Positions 16,086-24,575 of a DNA stretch of 49,925 nt are shown here, piece after piece (positions within the stretch are counted from its first letter, which is position 1; every line of letters starts with the position of its first letter). Under the pieces are notes generated by a model. The model made no database searches, had not been told where the DNA came from, and worked only from the letters and a program-made list of their open reading frames with translations. The position numbers and the translations under genes are program-made. The stretch is from JAXMBX01 sp046349635 (GTDB lineage Bacteria > Planctomycetota > Planctomycetia > Planctomycetales > Planctomycetaceae). The DNA lies in assembly GCA_046349635.1 (NCBI GenBank), contig JAXMBX010000039.1, positions 1 through 49,925 on the forward strand, in the 5' to 3' direction.

Positions 16086-17747
16086 TCAGCGAATATAACG
16101 CATCTGGGAAAAATCAGGTATCCGGATCTGCAGTTCCAGCCCCCACAGGTTCAAGCGTCGATTGCGTGCGGGGAGATGCACCACAAAAGGCTTGCCCATG
16201 AAGTCTTTGCGTACGGCCATCTGGCTCGGATTCCAGAATCGGCTATCCACCGAGACGGGGCTGTTATCCCCGAGCATGAAGTATTCCTGTCGTTCCGGGC
16301 GGTTCTGCAGTTTGTATTTCTTTCCCCGATCGTTGCGATCCTGGGTGTAATACACATCCCGGAACAACCTCAGTTTCGAAATTCTGAATTTTGCGCCCTT
16401 CGCCTCAATCCGGGCGGGAGTGCGAGTGGCGAAGAACTGGGTTTCTTCTTTCGGAAACGGCCAGGCGGGAAATGGTTCCTGTCGATTCACTGCGACACCC
16501 GCCTGGCGATCAAATACCGAAAACTCCAGCAGTGTACCCTCTGGGGAATCACCGGGGAGAAACGGGGCTGCGCGAAGGGGATCTTTGACTCCCTGTTTTA
16601 CCAGTCGCACTTCGTGCCGGTCGTAGTCCAGTTCCACGCCGTACTCTCCCCGGCCCGAGTCGATGAGGATGCGGCAGAGACCGGTCCCTGTGGGATTTTC
16701 AATCTGCAGTTCGAGCATCAAGTCGGGGACTGCATACTGGGCGGCTCCGTCAGGGGCGTTATACGCGCACAAGTCTCCCACCGGATGCAAATGCGAACTG
16801 CGAAATAGATCCTTGATTGCGGCCTGAAACTCCGCATCGCCGGACAATGCCAGCAACCGGTCCCGATCCTGTTCCGACATGGCTCCCCGGCATTCCAGTT
16901 TCTTCGTCATCGGCGAATAGCCGACCGTCAGGAAACCGGCCTCGGACAGGGAAATTCCCTGCGGAAGTTTTACGAGCGCCTGCTCGGTGTTGTAGCGTCC
17001 CCCCGCGCGAATCCAGTGATGGTACTGCAAGGTACGGAGCGGAGCGGATTTTTCCCCGGGAGAAGCCTCCAGTTCAAAACCGGTTTCGGTCCGCTTCCAG
17101 TGGGGCTCTCCCGCCCAGCGCGGCTCCCACGGAAGATCTCCCTTTTCAATCTTGGGTTGGAAGGCAATATCGTGTACCGGGAGGCGGATTGCGCGTTGTT
17201 TCTCAAAACTTTTGCGCTGCACTTCGCCGTCGATCAGGATGTCTCCCCGCTCAATCTCAACCGTTTCACCGGGAAGCCCGATCAGGCGTTTGACATACGC
17301 TTCCGTGGGCTTGCGGGGGTTTCGAAAGGTGACGACTTCCCAGCGCTCCGGATCCCGGAACTCAAATGCGACCCGGTTGACGAGCAACTGGTCGCCATCG
17401 TTGCGCTGCAGGTCTTTGGTCTGGATGCCGGTTTGCGTGCAGTTGGGGCACAAGGCCAGCGGAGCGAAGCGGGCGTGGGAATCCCCGACGGGGAAGGAAT
17501 ATTTGCAACTGGGGCAGGTGACCAGCCGATGGACTCCGAGGAGCGTGGGGGCCATCGAGCCGGTGGAGATCATGTAGCCTTCGGCGGCGAAGGCCTTGAA
17601 GACGCAGACGGCGATGCAGAGGCAGGCGATGAATTCCACCATCTGCCGTCCCACGCTTTCCGGCGGAAGAGATGCTGTCTTCCCCCGGGGATTTGCGGGG
17701 TGGGGTGCCGGGGTTTCAGGTGTTGAACTCGCTTCAGGCAGATGCAT
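16086..17747 (-). CDS. lepB: Signal peptidase I with large insertions (second of two)
   Basis: A 553-residue paralogue of the adjacent signal peptidase. It has one N-terminal membrane segment (FIACLCIAVCVFKAFAAEGY), the catalytic Ser in ISTGSMAPTLLG, a zinc-ribbon-like pair of CxxC motifs (CPSC and CPNC), the catalytic Lys in YVKRLIGLPGETVEIERGD, and box E in FMLGDNSPVSVDSRFW. The long middle insertion again looks beta-rich (LMLELQIENPTGTGLCRILI, FRISKLRLFRDVYYT). Both paralogues keep the catalytic dyad, so both are probably active; they may divide substrates. It starts 54 bases after the lepA stop, in the same orientation, as in the common lepA-lepB linkage. Confidence 0.92.
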   Translation of the reverse strand: MHLPEASSTPETPAPHPANPRGKTASLPPESVGRQMVEFIACLCIAVCVFKAFAAEGYMISTGSMAPTLLGVHRLVTCPSCKYSFPVGDSHARFAPLALCPNCTQTGIQTKDLQRNDGDQLLVNRVAFEFRDPERWEVVTFRNPRKPTEAYVKRLIGLPGETVEIERGDILIDGEVQRKSFEKQRAIRLPVHDIAFQPKIEKGDLPWEPRWAGEPHWKRTETGFELEASPGEKSAPLRTLQYHHWIRAGGRYNTEQALVKLPQGISLSEAGFLTVGYSPMTKKLECRGAMSEQDRDRLLALSGDAEFQAAIKDLFRSSHLHPVGDLCAYNAPDGAAQYAVPDLMLELQIENPTGTGLCRILIDSGRGEYGVELDYDRHEVRLVKQGVKDPLRAAPFLPGDSPEGTLLEFSVFDRQAGVAVNRQEPFPAWPFPKEETQFFATRTPARIEAKGAKFRISKLRLFRDVYYTQDRNDRGKKYKLQNRPERQEYFMLGDNSPVSVDSRFWNPSQMAVRKDFMGKPFVVHLPARNRRLNLWGLELQIRIPDFSQMRYIR

Positions 17748-17801
17748 GTTGCTGCAATCCCGTTCACGTGCCCAAGACCAGTTTCCCGACGTGCGGGAAC
17801 C

Positions 17802-19601
17802 TTATTCGTCGCTCACTTCCAGGACGGAGAGGAAGGCCTTCTGCGGAATTTCCACCTCGCCGAATTGCCGCATCCGTTTCTTACCCTCGCGCTGCTTGGC
17901 GAGCAGTTTCCGTTTGCGGGTGATATCACCGCCGTAGCATTTCGCGGTCACGTTTTTCCGCATGGCGGAGATCGTTTCGCGGGCGATGACCCGGCTGCCG
18001 ATCGCCGCCTGCAGGGCGATTTCGAACTGATGCTTGGAGATTTCTCCCTTGAGGCGTTTCACCAGCGCCCGGCCGCGGCGTTCCGCGGAGGAACGATGCA
18101 CGATCGTCGACAGGGCGTCGACGCGGTTGCCCTTCACGAGGACATCGAGCTTGACCAGGTCCGCGGCGCGGAACCCAATGACGTCATAATCCATCGTGCC
18201 GTAGCCGCGGGTGATGCTCTTCAGCTTGTCGTGCATGTCGTAGATGACTTCGCCGAGCGGGAGTTCGTAGACCAGTTGGGCGCGGTTGGGGCCCATGTAT
18301 TCGGTGTTCTTGTAGACTCCCCGCCGATTGGCGCAGAGTTCCATGATCGGCCCGATGTTATCCGAGGGGAGGATGAAATTGACCTTGGCGATCGGTTCGC
18401 GGAATTCATCCACGGTGCCGTCGTCGGGGACGTCCTGGGGATTGTCGACCCGCTTGACTTCCCCCGTCTTCAGCAGGAGTTCGTAGGTGACGTTGGGAGC
18501 GGTCTGGATCAGGTCGATTTCCGCTTCTTTCTCCAGCCGCTGCTGGATGATCTCCATGTGGAGCATGCCGAGGAATCCGCAGCGGAAGCCGAAACCCAGT
18601 GCATCGCTGGTCTCGGGGAAGAAGCTGAAGCTGGCATCGTTGAGGCTCATCTTCTGCAGCTCTTCGCGGAGCTTCTCGAAGTCGGTTGCCTCAATAGGAT
18701 ACATGCCGCAGAACACCATCTGCTGCGGCACCTGGTAACCGGGCAATGGCTGCGCCGCGGGGCGGAGGGCATCGGTGACGGTATCTCCGACGTGGACGTT
18801 GCCGAGTTGCTTGATCCCCGCGACGAGATAACCGACCTGCCCCGGGCCGAGAGATTCGCAGGGGACCATGTCCGGGCGGAACTGCCCGACGTCGAGGAGT
18901 TCGTGCGTCGTTCCCCCCTTCATGAACTTGATCTTCTGCCCCTTGGTGATGACTCCGTCCATCACGCGGACATAGACCAGCACACCGCGGAACGTGTCGT
19001 ACTTGCTGTCGAAGATGAGGGCGCGGACCGGATCATCCGCTTTCCCTTTCGGGCAGGGAATGCGTTCGACGATGGCGTCGAGGACTGCTTCGACGTTCTG
19101 GCCTGTCTTGCCGCTCACCTTGATGGCTTCGTTCGGGTCGAGTCCCAGGACGTTTTCCACTTCCTCCAGGACTTCCTCGACACGGATGACGGGGAGATCG
19201 ATCTTGTTGACGACGGGAATGATCGTCAGGTCGGCGTTGATCGCGGCGTAGGCATTCGCGACGGTCTGCGCCTGGACCCCCTGAAACGCATCCACGAGGA
19301 GCAGCGCTCCTTCGCACGCCGCGAGGCTGCGGGAGACTTCGTAATGGAAGTCGACATGGCCGGGGGTATCGACGAGGTTCAGTTCGTAGGATTCCCCCTT
19401 GTACTTGTGGTAGATGGCGACGGTGCGGGCCTTGACGGTGATTCCGCGTTCCCGTTCGACGTCGAGGTCGTCGAGGAGCTGTTCCCGGAATTCGCGCTGC
19501 GTGATCGCGCCGGTCTTGAGCAGCAGTTGGTCTGCCAGCGTGCTTTTGCCGTGGTCGATGTGGGCCACGATCGAGAAATTTCGAATCAGTCGAGGGTCCA
19601 T
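17802..19601 (-). CDS. lepA: Elongation factor 4 (LepA)
   Basis: Translational GTPase EF4/LepA, 599 residues, a normal length. The G domain has the P-loop AHIDHGKST, the G2-region RGITVKARTV, DTPGHVDFHYE (G3) and VVNKIDLP (G4). Domains II, III and V follow, with the characteristic GYLVAGIKQL, FCGMYPIEATDFEKLR and GFRCGFLGMLHMEIIQQRLE. The LepA-specific C-terminal domain ends with CYGGDITRKRKLLAKQREGKKRMRQ (quoted in part: CYGGDITRKRKLLAKQ). It acts on ribosomes, in back-translocation or in subunit maturation. The start MDPRLIRNFSIVAHIDHG matches the usual N terminus. Confidence 0.98.
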   Translation of the reverse strand: MDPRLIRNFSIVAHIDHGKSTLADQLLLKTGAITQREFREQLLDDLDVERERGITVKARTVAIYHKYKGESYELNLVDTPGHVDFHYEVSRSLAACEGALLLVDAFQGVQAQTVANAYAAINADLTIIPVVNKIDLPVIRVEEVLEEVENVLGLDPNEAIKVSGKTGQNVEAVLDAIVERIPCPKGKADDPVRALIFDSKYDTFRGVLVYVRVMDGVITKGQKIKFMKGGTTHELLDVGQFRPDMVPCESLGPGQVGYLVAGIKQLGNVHVGDTVTDALRPAAQPLPGYQVPQQMVFCGMYPIEATDFEKLREELQKMSLNDASFSFFPETSDALGFGFRCGFLGMLHMEIIQQRLEKEAEIDLIQTAPNVTYELLLKTGEVKRVDNPQDVPDDGTVDEFREPIAKVNFILPSDNIGPIMELCANRRGVYKNTEYMGPNRAQLVYELPLGEVIYDMHDKLKSITRGYGTMDYDVIGFRAADLVKLDVLVKGNRVDALSTIVHRSSAERRGRALVKRLKGEISKHQFEIALQAAIGSRVIARETISAMRKNVTAKCYGGDITRKRKLLAKQREGKKRMRQFGEVEIPQKAFLSVLEVSDE

Positions 19602-19663
19602 GCCCTGTTACTTCCGTCGTTAAGGCTCAAGTGCAATTCCCGGCCATCGGTTGATGTGGGAAT

Positions 19664-20698
19664 CTAGTTTTTTCCAAATTTCTGCCGGGCACAGCCGGCG
19701 GCTCCGATGTAGCCCGCGTCTCCACCGAGTGAGGCGTAGTCGATGATGGTTTTCGCGGCCGGGACCGGAAAGGCCCGTTTGTGGACTTCCTTCTGAATCT
19801 CGGCGAGGAACCGTCGTCCCAGCGCGGTTTCATTCCGCCCGAACGTCATGGCCCCCCCCAGGAGGACCATGGCCGGGTCAATGGTATGCATCAAGGTGGT
19901 GGTACCGACCCCCATATAACGGGCCGTCTGCATGATTAACTCTTCCGACAGTTCATCATTCTCTTCGGCACAACGGGCGATCAACAGCGGCGTCAGTTCT
20001 TCTCCGGCATCGAGATGTGTTCGAATTTTGGAAGAGACGCCTGTGTCGAGGGCTTCTTCGCAGCGCATGACGAGCGACTTTCCTCCCGCATAGGCTTCGA
20101 GGGTTCCATACTGTCCCGTGCCGCAGAGCCGGCCTCCGTCCATCTGCACGATCATGTGGCCGCATTCCGCGCCGTGGGAGTGCTGTCCTTCAATGATCAT
20201 ATCGTGCACGATGATGCCGCATCCGATCCCCGTTCCCAGCGTCCAGAAGACGAGGCTGGGGACATGCTTGGCGGCTCCCGCCCAGAACTCTCCGTAGGCG
20301 GCGGCGTTGGCATCGTTCTGCAGAACCGCGGGAAGTTGCAGCTTTTCTCCGACCCGATCGCGGATGGGATAGTCTTTCCAGCCGAGGTTCGGAGGATCGA
20401 GGAGCATCCCGGTCGGCAGGTCCATCGTTCCCGGAGTGGCGACCCCCACTCCTTTCATGTCCGTCAGCTTCAAGCCCGCGGCTTGAACCGCCTGCTGGGA
20501 GAGCCTGGCAATCGTCTCGACACCTGCATCCGCGCCTCGCTCGGCATGGGTGGGCGCGCTGACTTTGGAGAGGGATTGTCCCTGTTCGTCGACGACTCCG
20601 ACCTTGATGTTGGTCCCGCCAACATCCACCCCCAGATAAAACGGCCCCTCAGCCACGTCCTGATACCTGTCGTTGATGGTTAACTGATTCGACTTCAA
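19664..20698 (-). CDS. ROK-family sugar kinase (glucokinase-like)
   Basis: A 344-residue ROK kinase, probably glucose- or N-acetylhexosamine-specific. The ATP phosphate-1 motif is LGVDVGGTNIKVGVVD; the catalytic region is LQNDANAAAYGEFWAG with the usual Asp; the ROK signature region is TLGTGIGCGIIV and HGAECGHM. The usual zinc motif C-x-C-G-x-x-G-C-x-E reads LCGTGQYGTLE here, so two of the three clustered Cys are Thr and the structural zinc site looks altered. Start ATG 20698 adds about 20 residues before the first beta strand. It is first in the leftward run with lepA and the two lepB genes, 62 bases upstream of lepA. Cytoplasmic. Confidence 0.88.
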   Translation of the reverse strand: MKSNQLTINDRYQDVAEGPFYLGVDVGGTNIKVGVVDEQGQSLSKVSAPTHAERGADAGVETIARLSQQAVQAAGLKLTDMKGVGVATPGTMDLPTGMLLDPPNLGWKDYPIRDRVGEKLQLPAVLQNDANAAAYGEFWAGAAKHVPSLVFWTLGTGIGCGIIVHDMIIEGQHSHGAECGHMIVQMDGGRLCGTGQYGTLEAYAGGKSLVMRCEEALDTGVSSKIRTHLDAGEELTPLLIARCAEENDELSEELIMQTARYMGVGTTTLMHTIDPAMVLLGGAMTFGRNETALGRRFLAEIQKEVHKRAFPVPAAKTIIDYASLGGDAGYIGAAGCARQKFGKN

Positions 20699-21055
20699 TG
20701 CGTTATGTCGGGCGAGGCGAAGGCAGGTCCAGCCTCCGAATCACTTCCGCCCGCGAACCACTTAGTATATGCGCTGGAGTCACTTTTCAGCAATCCGGAT
20801 GCTTTTCAGCGGTTTTTACCCAAAACCGAACGTTCTTAAGCCGGGATTTTCGAGTCTATTCACCGGCAGGAGGTTAGCGCGATCTGTTGAAATATACCTA
20901 CGCGCCTGTGATGAGGTGGGATTCAATCCGGTGAATTCCGTCGTAACTGCTTGCGGTTTCAATTTTTCGCTGTTGAAATACAGGTCAAGCGGATTGGTCA
21001 CCGGGCCGGGACTGACGCCTGGAGATTTGTTCGCACAGGTTGCAAGAGGTTGCTC
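20699..21055. other. Divergent intergenic region between ROK and the 91-residue protein
   Basis: This 357-base gap holds a candidate minus-strand promoter at 20764-20793. Frames that pass through it on the plus strand (for example 20769-21221) have no recognisable motif or ribosome site and appear non-coding. No clear plus-strand promoter was found. Confidence 0.5.
20764..20793 (-). promoter_or_regulatory. Candidate sigma-70 promoter for ROK-lepA-lepB-lepB
   Basis: On the minus strand TTGCTG (20793-20788) is followed 18 bases later by TATACT (20769-20764), about 66 bases before the ROK start. It fits a vegetative promoter with a good -10 and a partial -35. Confidence 0.4.
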
Positions 21056-21331
21056 ATGGATTCGTCCAATCTCGAAGACTCGAAATCTCTTTCTCCCCAG
21101 GAGAAGGCGAGCATCCAGTACAACCTGGAGAAGCCTCCGCTCCAGACCGGGCGTATCGAGAGCGATCCGATCGCACAGATTCATGATGTGCATATCTGGT
21201 CCGGGCGGGCGCTGGTCATGATTTTGATCCTGATGCTGCTCATGCTCGGACTGGCCACGAATTACCTCGCGGGAGGGGTGGTCACGTGGTATGTCGAGAA
21301 GTGTCTTGAGATTATCAGCGGCACGAAATAA
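21056..21331 (+). CDS. Small single-TM membrane protein
   Basis: A 91-residue protein. The frame is open from 20951, but ATG 21056 is chosen because AAGAGG lies upstream and the extra N terminus is unlike protein. The first 45 residues are polar (SLSPQEKASIQYNLEKPPLQ). One strongly hydrophobic segment follows at about residues 52-74 (ALVMILILMLLMLGLATNYL), then a short tail. I do not recognise the family; an inner-membrane protein with a cytoplasmic N terminus is inferred. It is followed by an independent gene 181 bases downstream. Confidence 0.65.
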   Translation: MDSSNLEDSKSLSPQEKASIQYNLEKPPLQTGRIESDPIAQIHDVHIWSGRALVMILILMLLMLGLATNYLAGGVVTWYVEKCLEIISGTK

Positions 21332-21512
21332 GGCCCGAGCCTGACTTTGGTCCGCAATCTTCCCGGGGGAAGGAATCTCCCGAAACCGGTGTTCGTGTCG
21401 GGCGGTATGTTCTCTGCCCCGATGCGTTTCAGAACTTCGCACGGAATTCCTGCCCGTCATCCACGGCAATCCTGTTTCCCCATCCTGCTTTCATCTGCGA
21501 GGAGAGTCATCC

Positions 21513-22031
21513 ATGAAATTCGTTCGTTCCGCGTCGCTGCTGTTCTGTTTTGCCGCCTTATCCGCGGTCAGCCTGTCGCTGGCCGCTGATGCTTCTGCCG
21601 ACAAGAAAGCGGACGCCGTTAAGAAAGAGCTGAAGAAATTCACCGGCAAGTGGGAGTTTGTCTCCATGATGCGAAACGGTGAAAGGAAATCGACCGGATC
21701 CAGAACTGAACTGCGGGTCATTTACACGGATGACGGCAAGTTTGTTGTGGAAGTGGACAATTTTGAACTGGCTTCGGGGTCCATCAAGATCGATCCGGCT
21801 GCCAAACCCAAGACGCTGGAAATGACGTTCAAAACCAACGATGGCGATGAACAGAACTTCGTCGGTATTTATGAGATCGACGACAAGGAACAGCGGATCT
21901 GCCATAACAAGAACGGCGAAAAAGAACTCCCCAAGGCGTTCGAATCGAAGTCCGGCAGCGGATACACGCTGAGCGTCCTGAAGCGCGCCAAGGAAGAAAA
22001 GAAAGAAGAGAAGAAGGAAGAGAAGAAGTAA
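21513..22031 (+). CDS. Exported TIGR03067-like protein
   Basis: A 172-residue secreted protein with a signal peptide ending near LSLAADA. The body (KKFTGKWEFVSMMRNGE, MTFKTNDGDEQNFVGIYEID, RICHNKNGEKELPKAFES) matches the lipocalin-like pattern of the planctomycete TIGR03067 family as I remember it: an initial GxWxxxSxxxNG, a central GIYEID-like strand and a terminal x-L-x-V-L-K-R. Function is unknown. The C terminus is a Lys/Glu repeat of EEKK units, about 15 residues long. A GAGGAG ribosome site precedes ATG 21513. A clear intrinsic terminator follows the gene. Confidence 0.82.
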   Translation: MKFVRSASLLFCFAALSAVSLSLAADASADKKADAVKKELKKFTGKWEFVSMMRNGERKSTGSRTELRVIYTDDGKFVVEVDNFELASGSIKIDPAAKPKTLEMTFKTNDGDEQNFVGIYEIDDKEQRICHNKNGEKELPKAFESKSGSGYTLSVLKRAKEEKKEEKKEEKK

Positions 22032-22064
22032 GCGGAAAGCTTCTTCGAACCTGAAAATAGAAAT

Positions 22065-22101
22065 CGCGGCTGAGTCCTGGTGGGCCCGGCCGCGTTTTTT
22101 T
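22065..22101 (+). terminator. Rho-independent terminator
   Basis: CGCGGC (22065-22070) pairs with GCCGCG (22089-22094) and is followed directly by seven T residues. It lies 33 bases after the TIGR03067-like gene. A second T-run (22110-22116) may serve the same convergent gap. Confidence 0.75.
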
Positions 22102-22125
22102 AGTTCGGTTTTTTTCAGACGACCG

Positions 22126-23097
22126 TTACGACTTCACCGGTTCGATCTTGGCGGTCTGACGGAGTTCGGAGAGCTTTTGCTCCCAGAGTTGCTGCGTCAA
22201 CCGCTGCAACACTTCCCGCCGTGCGTCTTCGAGGCTCAAGTCGCCGGGAATCCGCTCCTTGACCAGAGCGAGGTGGTAGCCGAAGTGGGTCCGGAACGGC
22301 TGGCTGACTTCCCCCACCTTCAGAGCGAAGGCTTCCTTGCTGAAGGCTTCGGGCATTTTTCCTTCCCAGGTGAGCAGGCCGATGTCCCCTCCCTGCTCCT
22401 TGCTGGGGGCTTCTGAATACTTCGCCGCGGCCGCCTCGAAACTGAGTTTCTTGTCTTCGATCTCCTGGCGAATTCCGGCGAGTTTCTTTTCAGCAGCCTG
22501 CAGTTTTTCTTCGGAGTCCCCAACGTTGGCTTTGATCAGGATGTGGCTGACCCGGAGTTGAGTCCCATCCAGTTCGGGTTTGTGTTCGTCGAAGTATTTT
22601 CGGATCTGGTCATCCGTGACGGTTTTTTGCGCATAAATCTTCCAGGCCATCGGCAAGGAGAGATCGTCGCGGATCGACTTGGTGGTGTATCCGAGATCGG
22701 CGAGCGTCTTCTGGCCTCCGCTACGACGCTTGACCAGTTCCTCCGTTTTCTGAACGCGGGCTTCCAGTTCCTTTTTATCGACGTCGATCTTCTGCAGGGC
22801 GAGAAAACGCTGCATCAGCCTGGCATCGATGAGTTGTGCGAGCATCTGTTCCCGGACGTTTTCCTGCATGCTTTCGGGGACGCCCCGGGTGAGATACATC
22901 CGCTGCAAATCCCCCTGCGTGATGCCCACGCCATCGACGCGCACCAGGACCTGTGTCGGCTTGATCGCGGTTTGCGGACGAGGTTTGTCCGTCGGTTTCG
23001 GCTGGGCGAGGAGATGCGGACTAAGAGCGGCAGCCAGCAATGCGATTAACAACAGCGGGCGCGACGGAAACGGATTTTTGGTGACGCTGCGGACCAT
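22126..23097 (-). CDS. PpiC-type peptidyl-prolyl isomerase (SurA/PrsA-like)
   Basis: A periplasmic foldase of about 323 residues. ATG 23097 is preferred to the further upstream 23154, because GAGGAG lies just before it and a normal signal peptide follows (LLLIALLAAALSPHLLAQP). A SurA-N-like helical region spans about residues 50-170 (QMLAQLIDARLMQRFLAL). The parvulin domain spans about residues 180-285, with LRVSHILIKANVGDSEEK, YSEAPSKEQGGDIGLLTW and VSQPFRTHFGYHLALVKE. It catalyses prolyl cis-trans isomerisation and chaperones exported proteins. Divergently transcribed from the M24 peptidase gene. Confidence 0.92.
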   Translation of the reverse strand: MVRSVTKNPFPSRPLLLIALLAAALSPHLLAQPKPTDKPRPQTAIKPTQVLVRVDGVGITQGDLQRMYLTRGVPESMQENVREQMLAQLIDARLMQRFLALQKIDVDKKELEARVQKTEELVKRRSGGQKTLADLGYTTKSIRDDLSLPMAWKIYAQKTVTDDQIRKYFDEHKPELDGTQLRVSHILIKANVGDSEEKLQAAEKKLAGIRQEIEDKKLSFEAAAAKYSEAPSKEQGGDIGLLTWEGKMPEAFSKEAFALKVGEVSQPFRTHFGYHLALVKERIPGDLSLEDARREVLQRLTQQLWEQKLSELRQTAKIEPVKS

Positions 23098-23278
23098 TTT
23101 CGACTCCTCGCTACCAACGAACCGGGGCTGAATCGGGGAGACTATAATCGACACCGCGGATTGCGACGAGACGATTTTCCGCGGGGTTTCAGTCCCTGAA
23201 AAGCGCCGTTTCGCCGGATTTCGATCCCCGTTATCATGGCGATTCCTCCAAGTTTGCCCCGCCTCTCAGGAGATCTCC

Positions 23279-24376
23279 GTGACCGATCGCAGTGCCCCCC
23301 GCCGTCAAAAACTCCGCCAGGCCCTCAAAGGGAAAGGGCTCGGGGCGGAACTCATTACCAATCCAACCAATGTGCGCTACCTGACCGGGTTCACGGGAGA
23401 GGACAGCTACCTCTTATTAACGCGTGACAATACCATCCTGATCAGCGATGGGCGGTTCACGACACAGATTGAGCAGGAGTGTCCCGATCTAGAGGTGTTC
23501 ATCCGTCCGACGAGCGTGGGGATGAAGCAGGCCGTTGCGCAAATTCTGAAAAAATCACGGGTCACGGAAGTCGGGTTCGAGAGCCATTATCTGACGGTGG
23601 ATGCGTTTGAGGCTTTTCGTAGCGGCTGCGAAGGGGTGGAGTTCGTCCCGTTGCCGCCGCTGGTGGAGGAGTTGCGGGAGATCAAGGACGCCGAGGAGAT
23701 CGCGGCGATTCGCGAGGCGATCCGGCAGGCGGAAAAAGGATTTGGGACACTGAAAGCCAACCTGCTGCCGCAACTGACGGAGCGGGAAGTGGCGTTTGAC
23801 CTGGAACATGCGATGCGACGGTTCGGGGCGAAAGGGGCTTCGTTCGAGACGATCGTGGCTGTCGGGGCGCGGGCGGCTTTACCGCATGCCCGGCCGACAG
23901 AGACCCGGATCGCGGACGATGAATTCGTCCTGGTGGATTGGGGGGCGGATGGACCGACGGGGTACAAAAGCGACCTGACTCGAGTCCTGGTCACAGGGAA
24001 GCGGACCAGCAAATTTGAGAAAGTTTACGAAATCGTAAGGTCTGCGCAGGTGAAGGCAATCGAGGCGATTCGGCCGGGGATCTCGGGGCGCGAGGTGGAT
24101 CAGGTTGCGCGGTCTGTCATTGAAGAGGCGGGTTATGGGAAGTATTTCACCCATTCGTTGGGACACGGGATTGGTCTGGATATCCATGAAGGGCCGCGTC
24201 TGAGTCCGGCGGCCAATACCGAACTCAAGGTGGGGATGGTGGTTACGGCTGAGCCTGGGATTTATATTCCGAAGTGGGGCGGGGTTCGGATTGAGGATGA
24301 TGTCCTGGTTACCAAGGATGGTTACGAGGTGCTGACGAGCGTGCCGAAGGATCTGGAGTCCTGTTTTCTGGAATGA
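23279..24376 (+). CDS. M24B aminopeptidase P / Xaa-Pro dipeptidase
   Basis: A 365-residue cytoplasmic metallopeptidase of family M24B that releases N-terminal residues next to proline. The start is GTG 23279, behind CAGGAG. The N-terminal creatinase-like domain contains NPTNVRYLTGFTGEDSYLLL. The pita-bread catalytic domain shows all five metal ligands: the two Asp in VLVDWGADGPTGYKSDLTR, the His in HSLGHGIGLDIHEGPR, the Glu in TAEPGIYIP and the Glu in GVRIEDDVLVT. It is upstream of accB in the same orientation, a neighbour pairing seen in several bacteria. Confidence 0.95.
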   Translation: MTDRSAPRRQKLRQALKGKGLGAELITNPTNVRYLTGFTGEDSYLLLTRDNTILISDGRFTTQIEQECPDLEVFIRPTSVGMKQAVAQILKKSRVTEVGFESHYLTVDAFEAFRSGCEGVEFVPLPPLVEELREIKDAEEIAAIREAIRQAEKGFGTLKANLLPQLTEREVAFDLEHAMRRFGAKGASFETIVAVGARAALPHARPTETRIADDEFVLVDWGADGPTGYKSDLTRVLVTGKRTSKFEKVYEIVRSAQVKAIEAIRPGISGREVDQVARSVIEEAGYGKYFTHSLGHGIGLDIHEGPRLSPAANTELKVGMVVTAEPGIYIPKWGGVRIEDDVLVTKDGYEVLTSVPKDLESCFLE

Positions 24377-24475
24377 AGTCCACAGTTTTGGGTTCGCAAA
24401 GTTCCCCTCCACCCCGCTGGGTGTTCGCAAACTGTCTGTTTTGCTAAGATTTCCGCCGGATTGGGATGTCCGTGC

Positions 24476-24542
24476 CCCTCGTTTTGGCGAGGGTAGTCAG
24501 ACCCGATCCATCCATTCCTGTCGTAGTCCGGTTCTCGACAGG
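24476..24542 (+). other. Two hairpins in the accB leader
   Basis: CCCTCG (24476-24481) pairs with CGAGGG (24488-24493), and CCTGTCG (24517-24523) pairs with CGACAGG (24536-24542). Neither is followed by a T-run. They lie in the 199-base gap before accB and could be leader structures; no known riboswitch was recognised. Confidence 0.35.
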
Positions 24543-24575
24543 CCCCGGTTCATTTTTCTCCTGCAGTGAACATTC

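Noticed and set aside
17742..19667. Plus-strand open frame of 641 codons
   Set aside because: It is exactly antisense to lepA, has biased residue composition and no family motif; a shadow of codon bias.
20769..21221. Plus-strand frame of 150 codons in the ROK upstream gap
   Set aside because: No motif and no ribosome site, and it overlaps the better-supported 91-residue gene in another frame.
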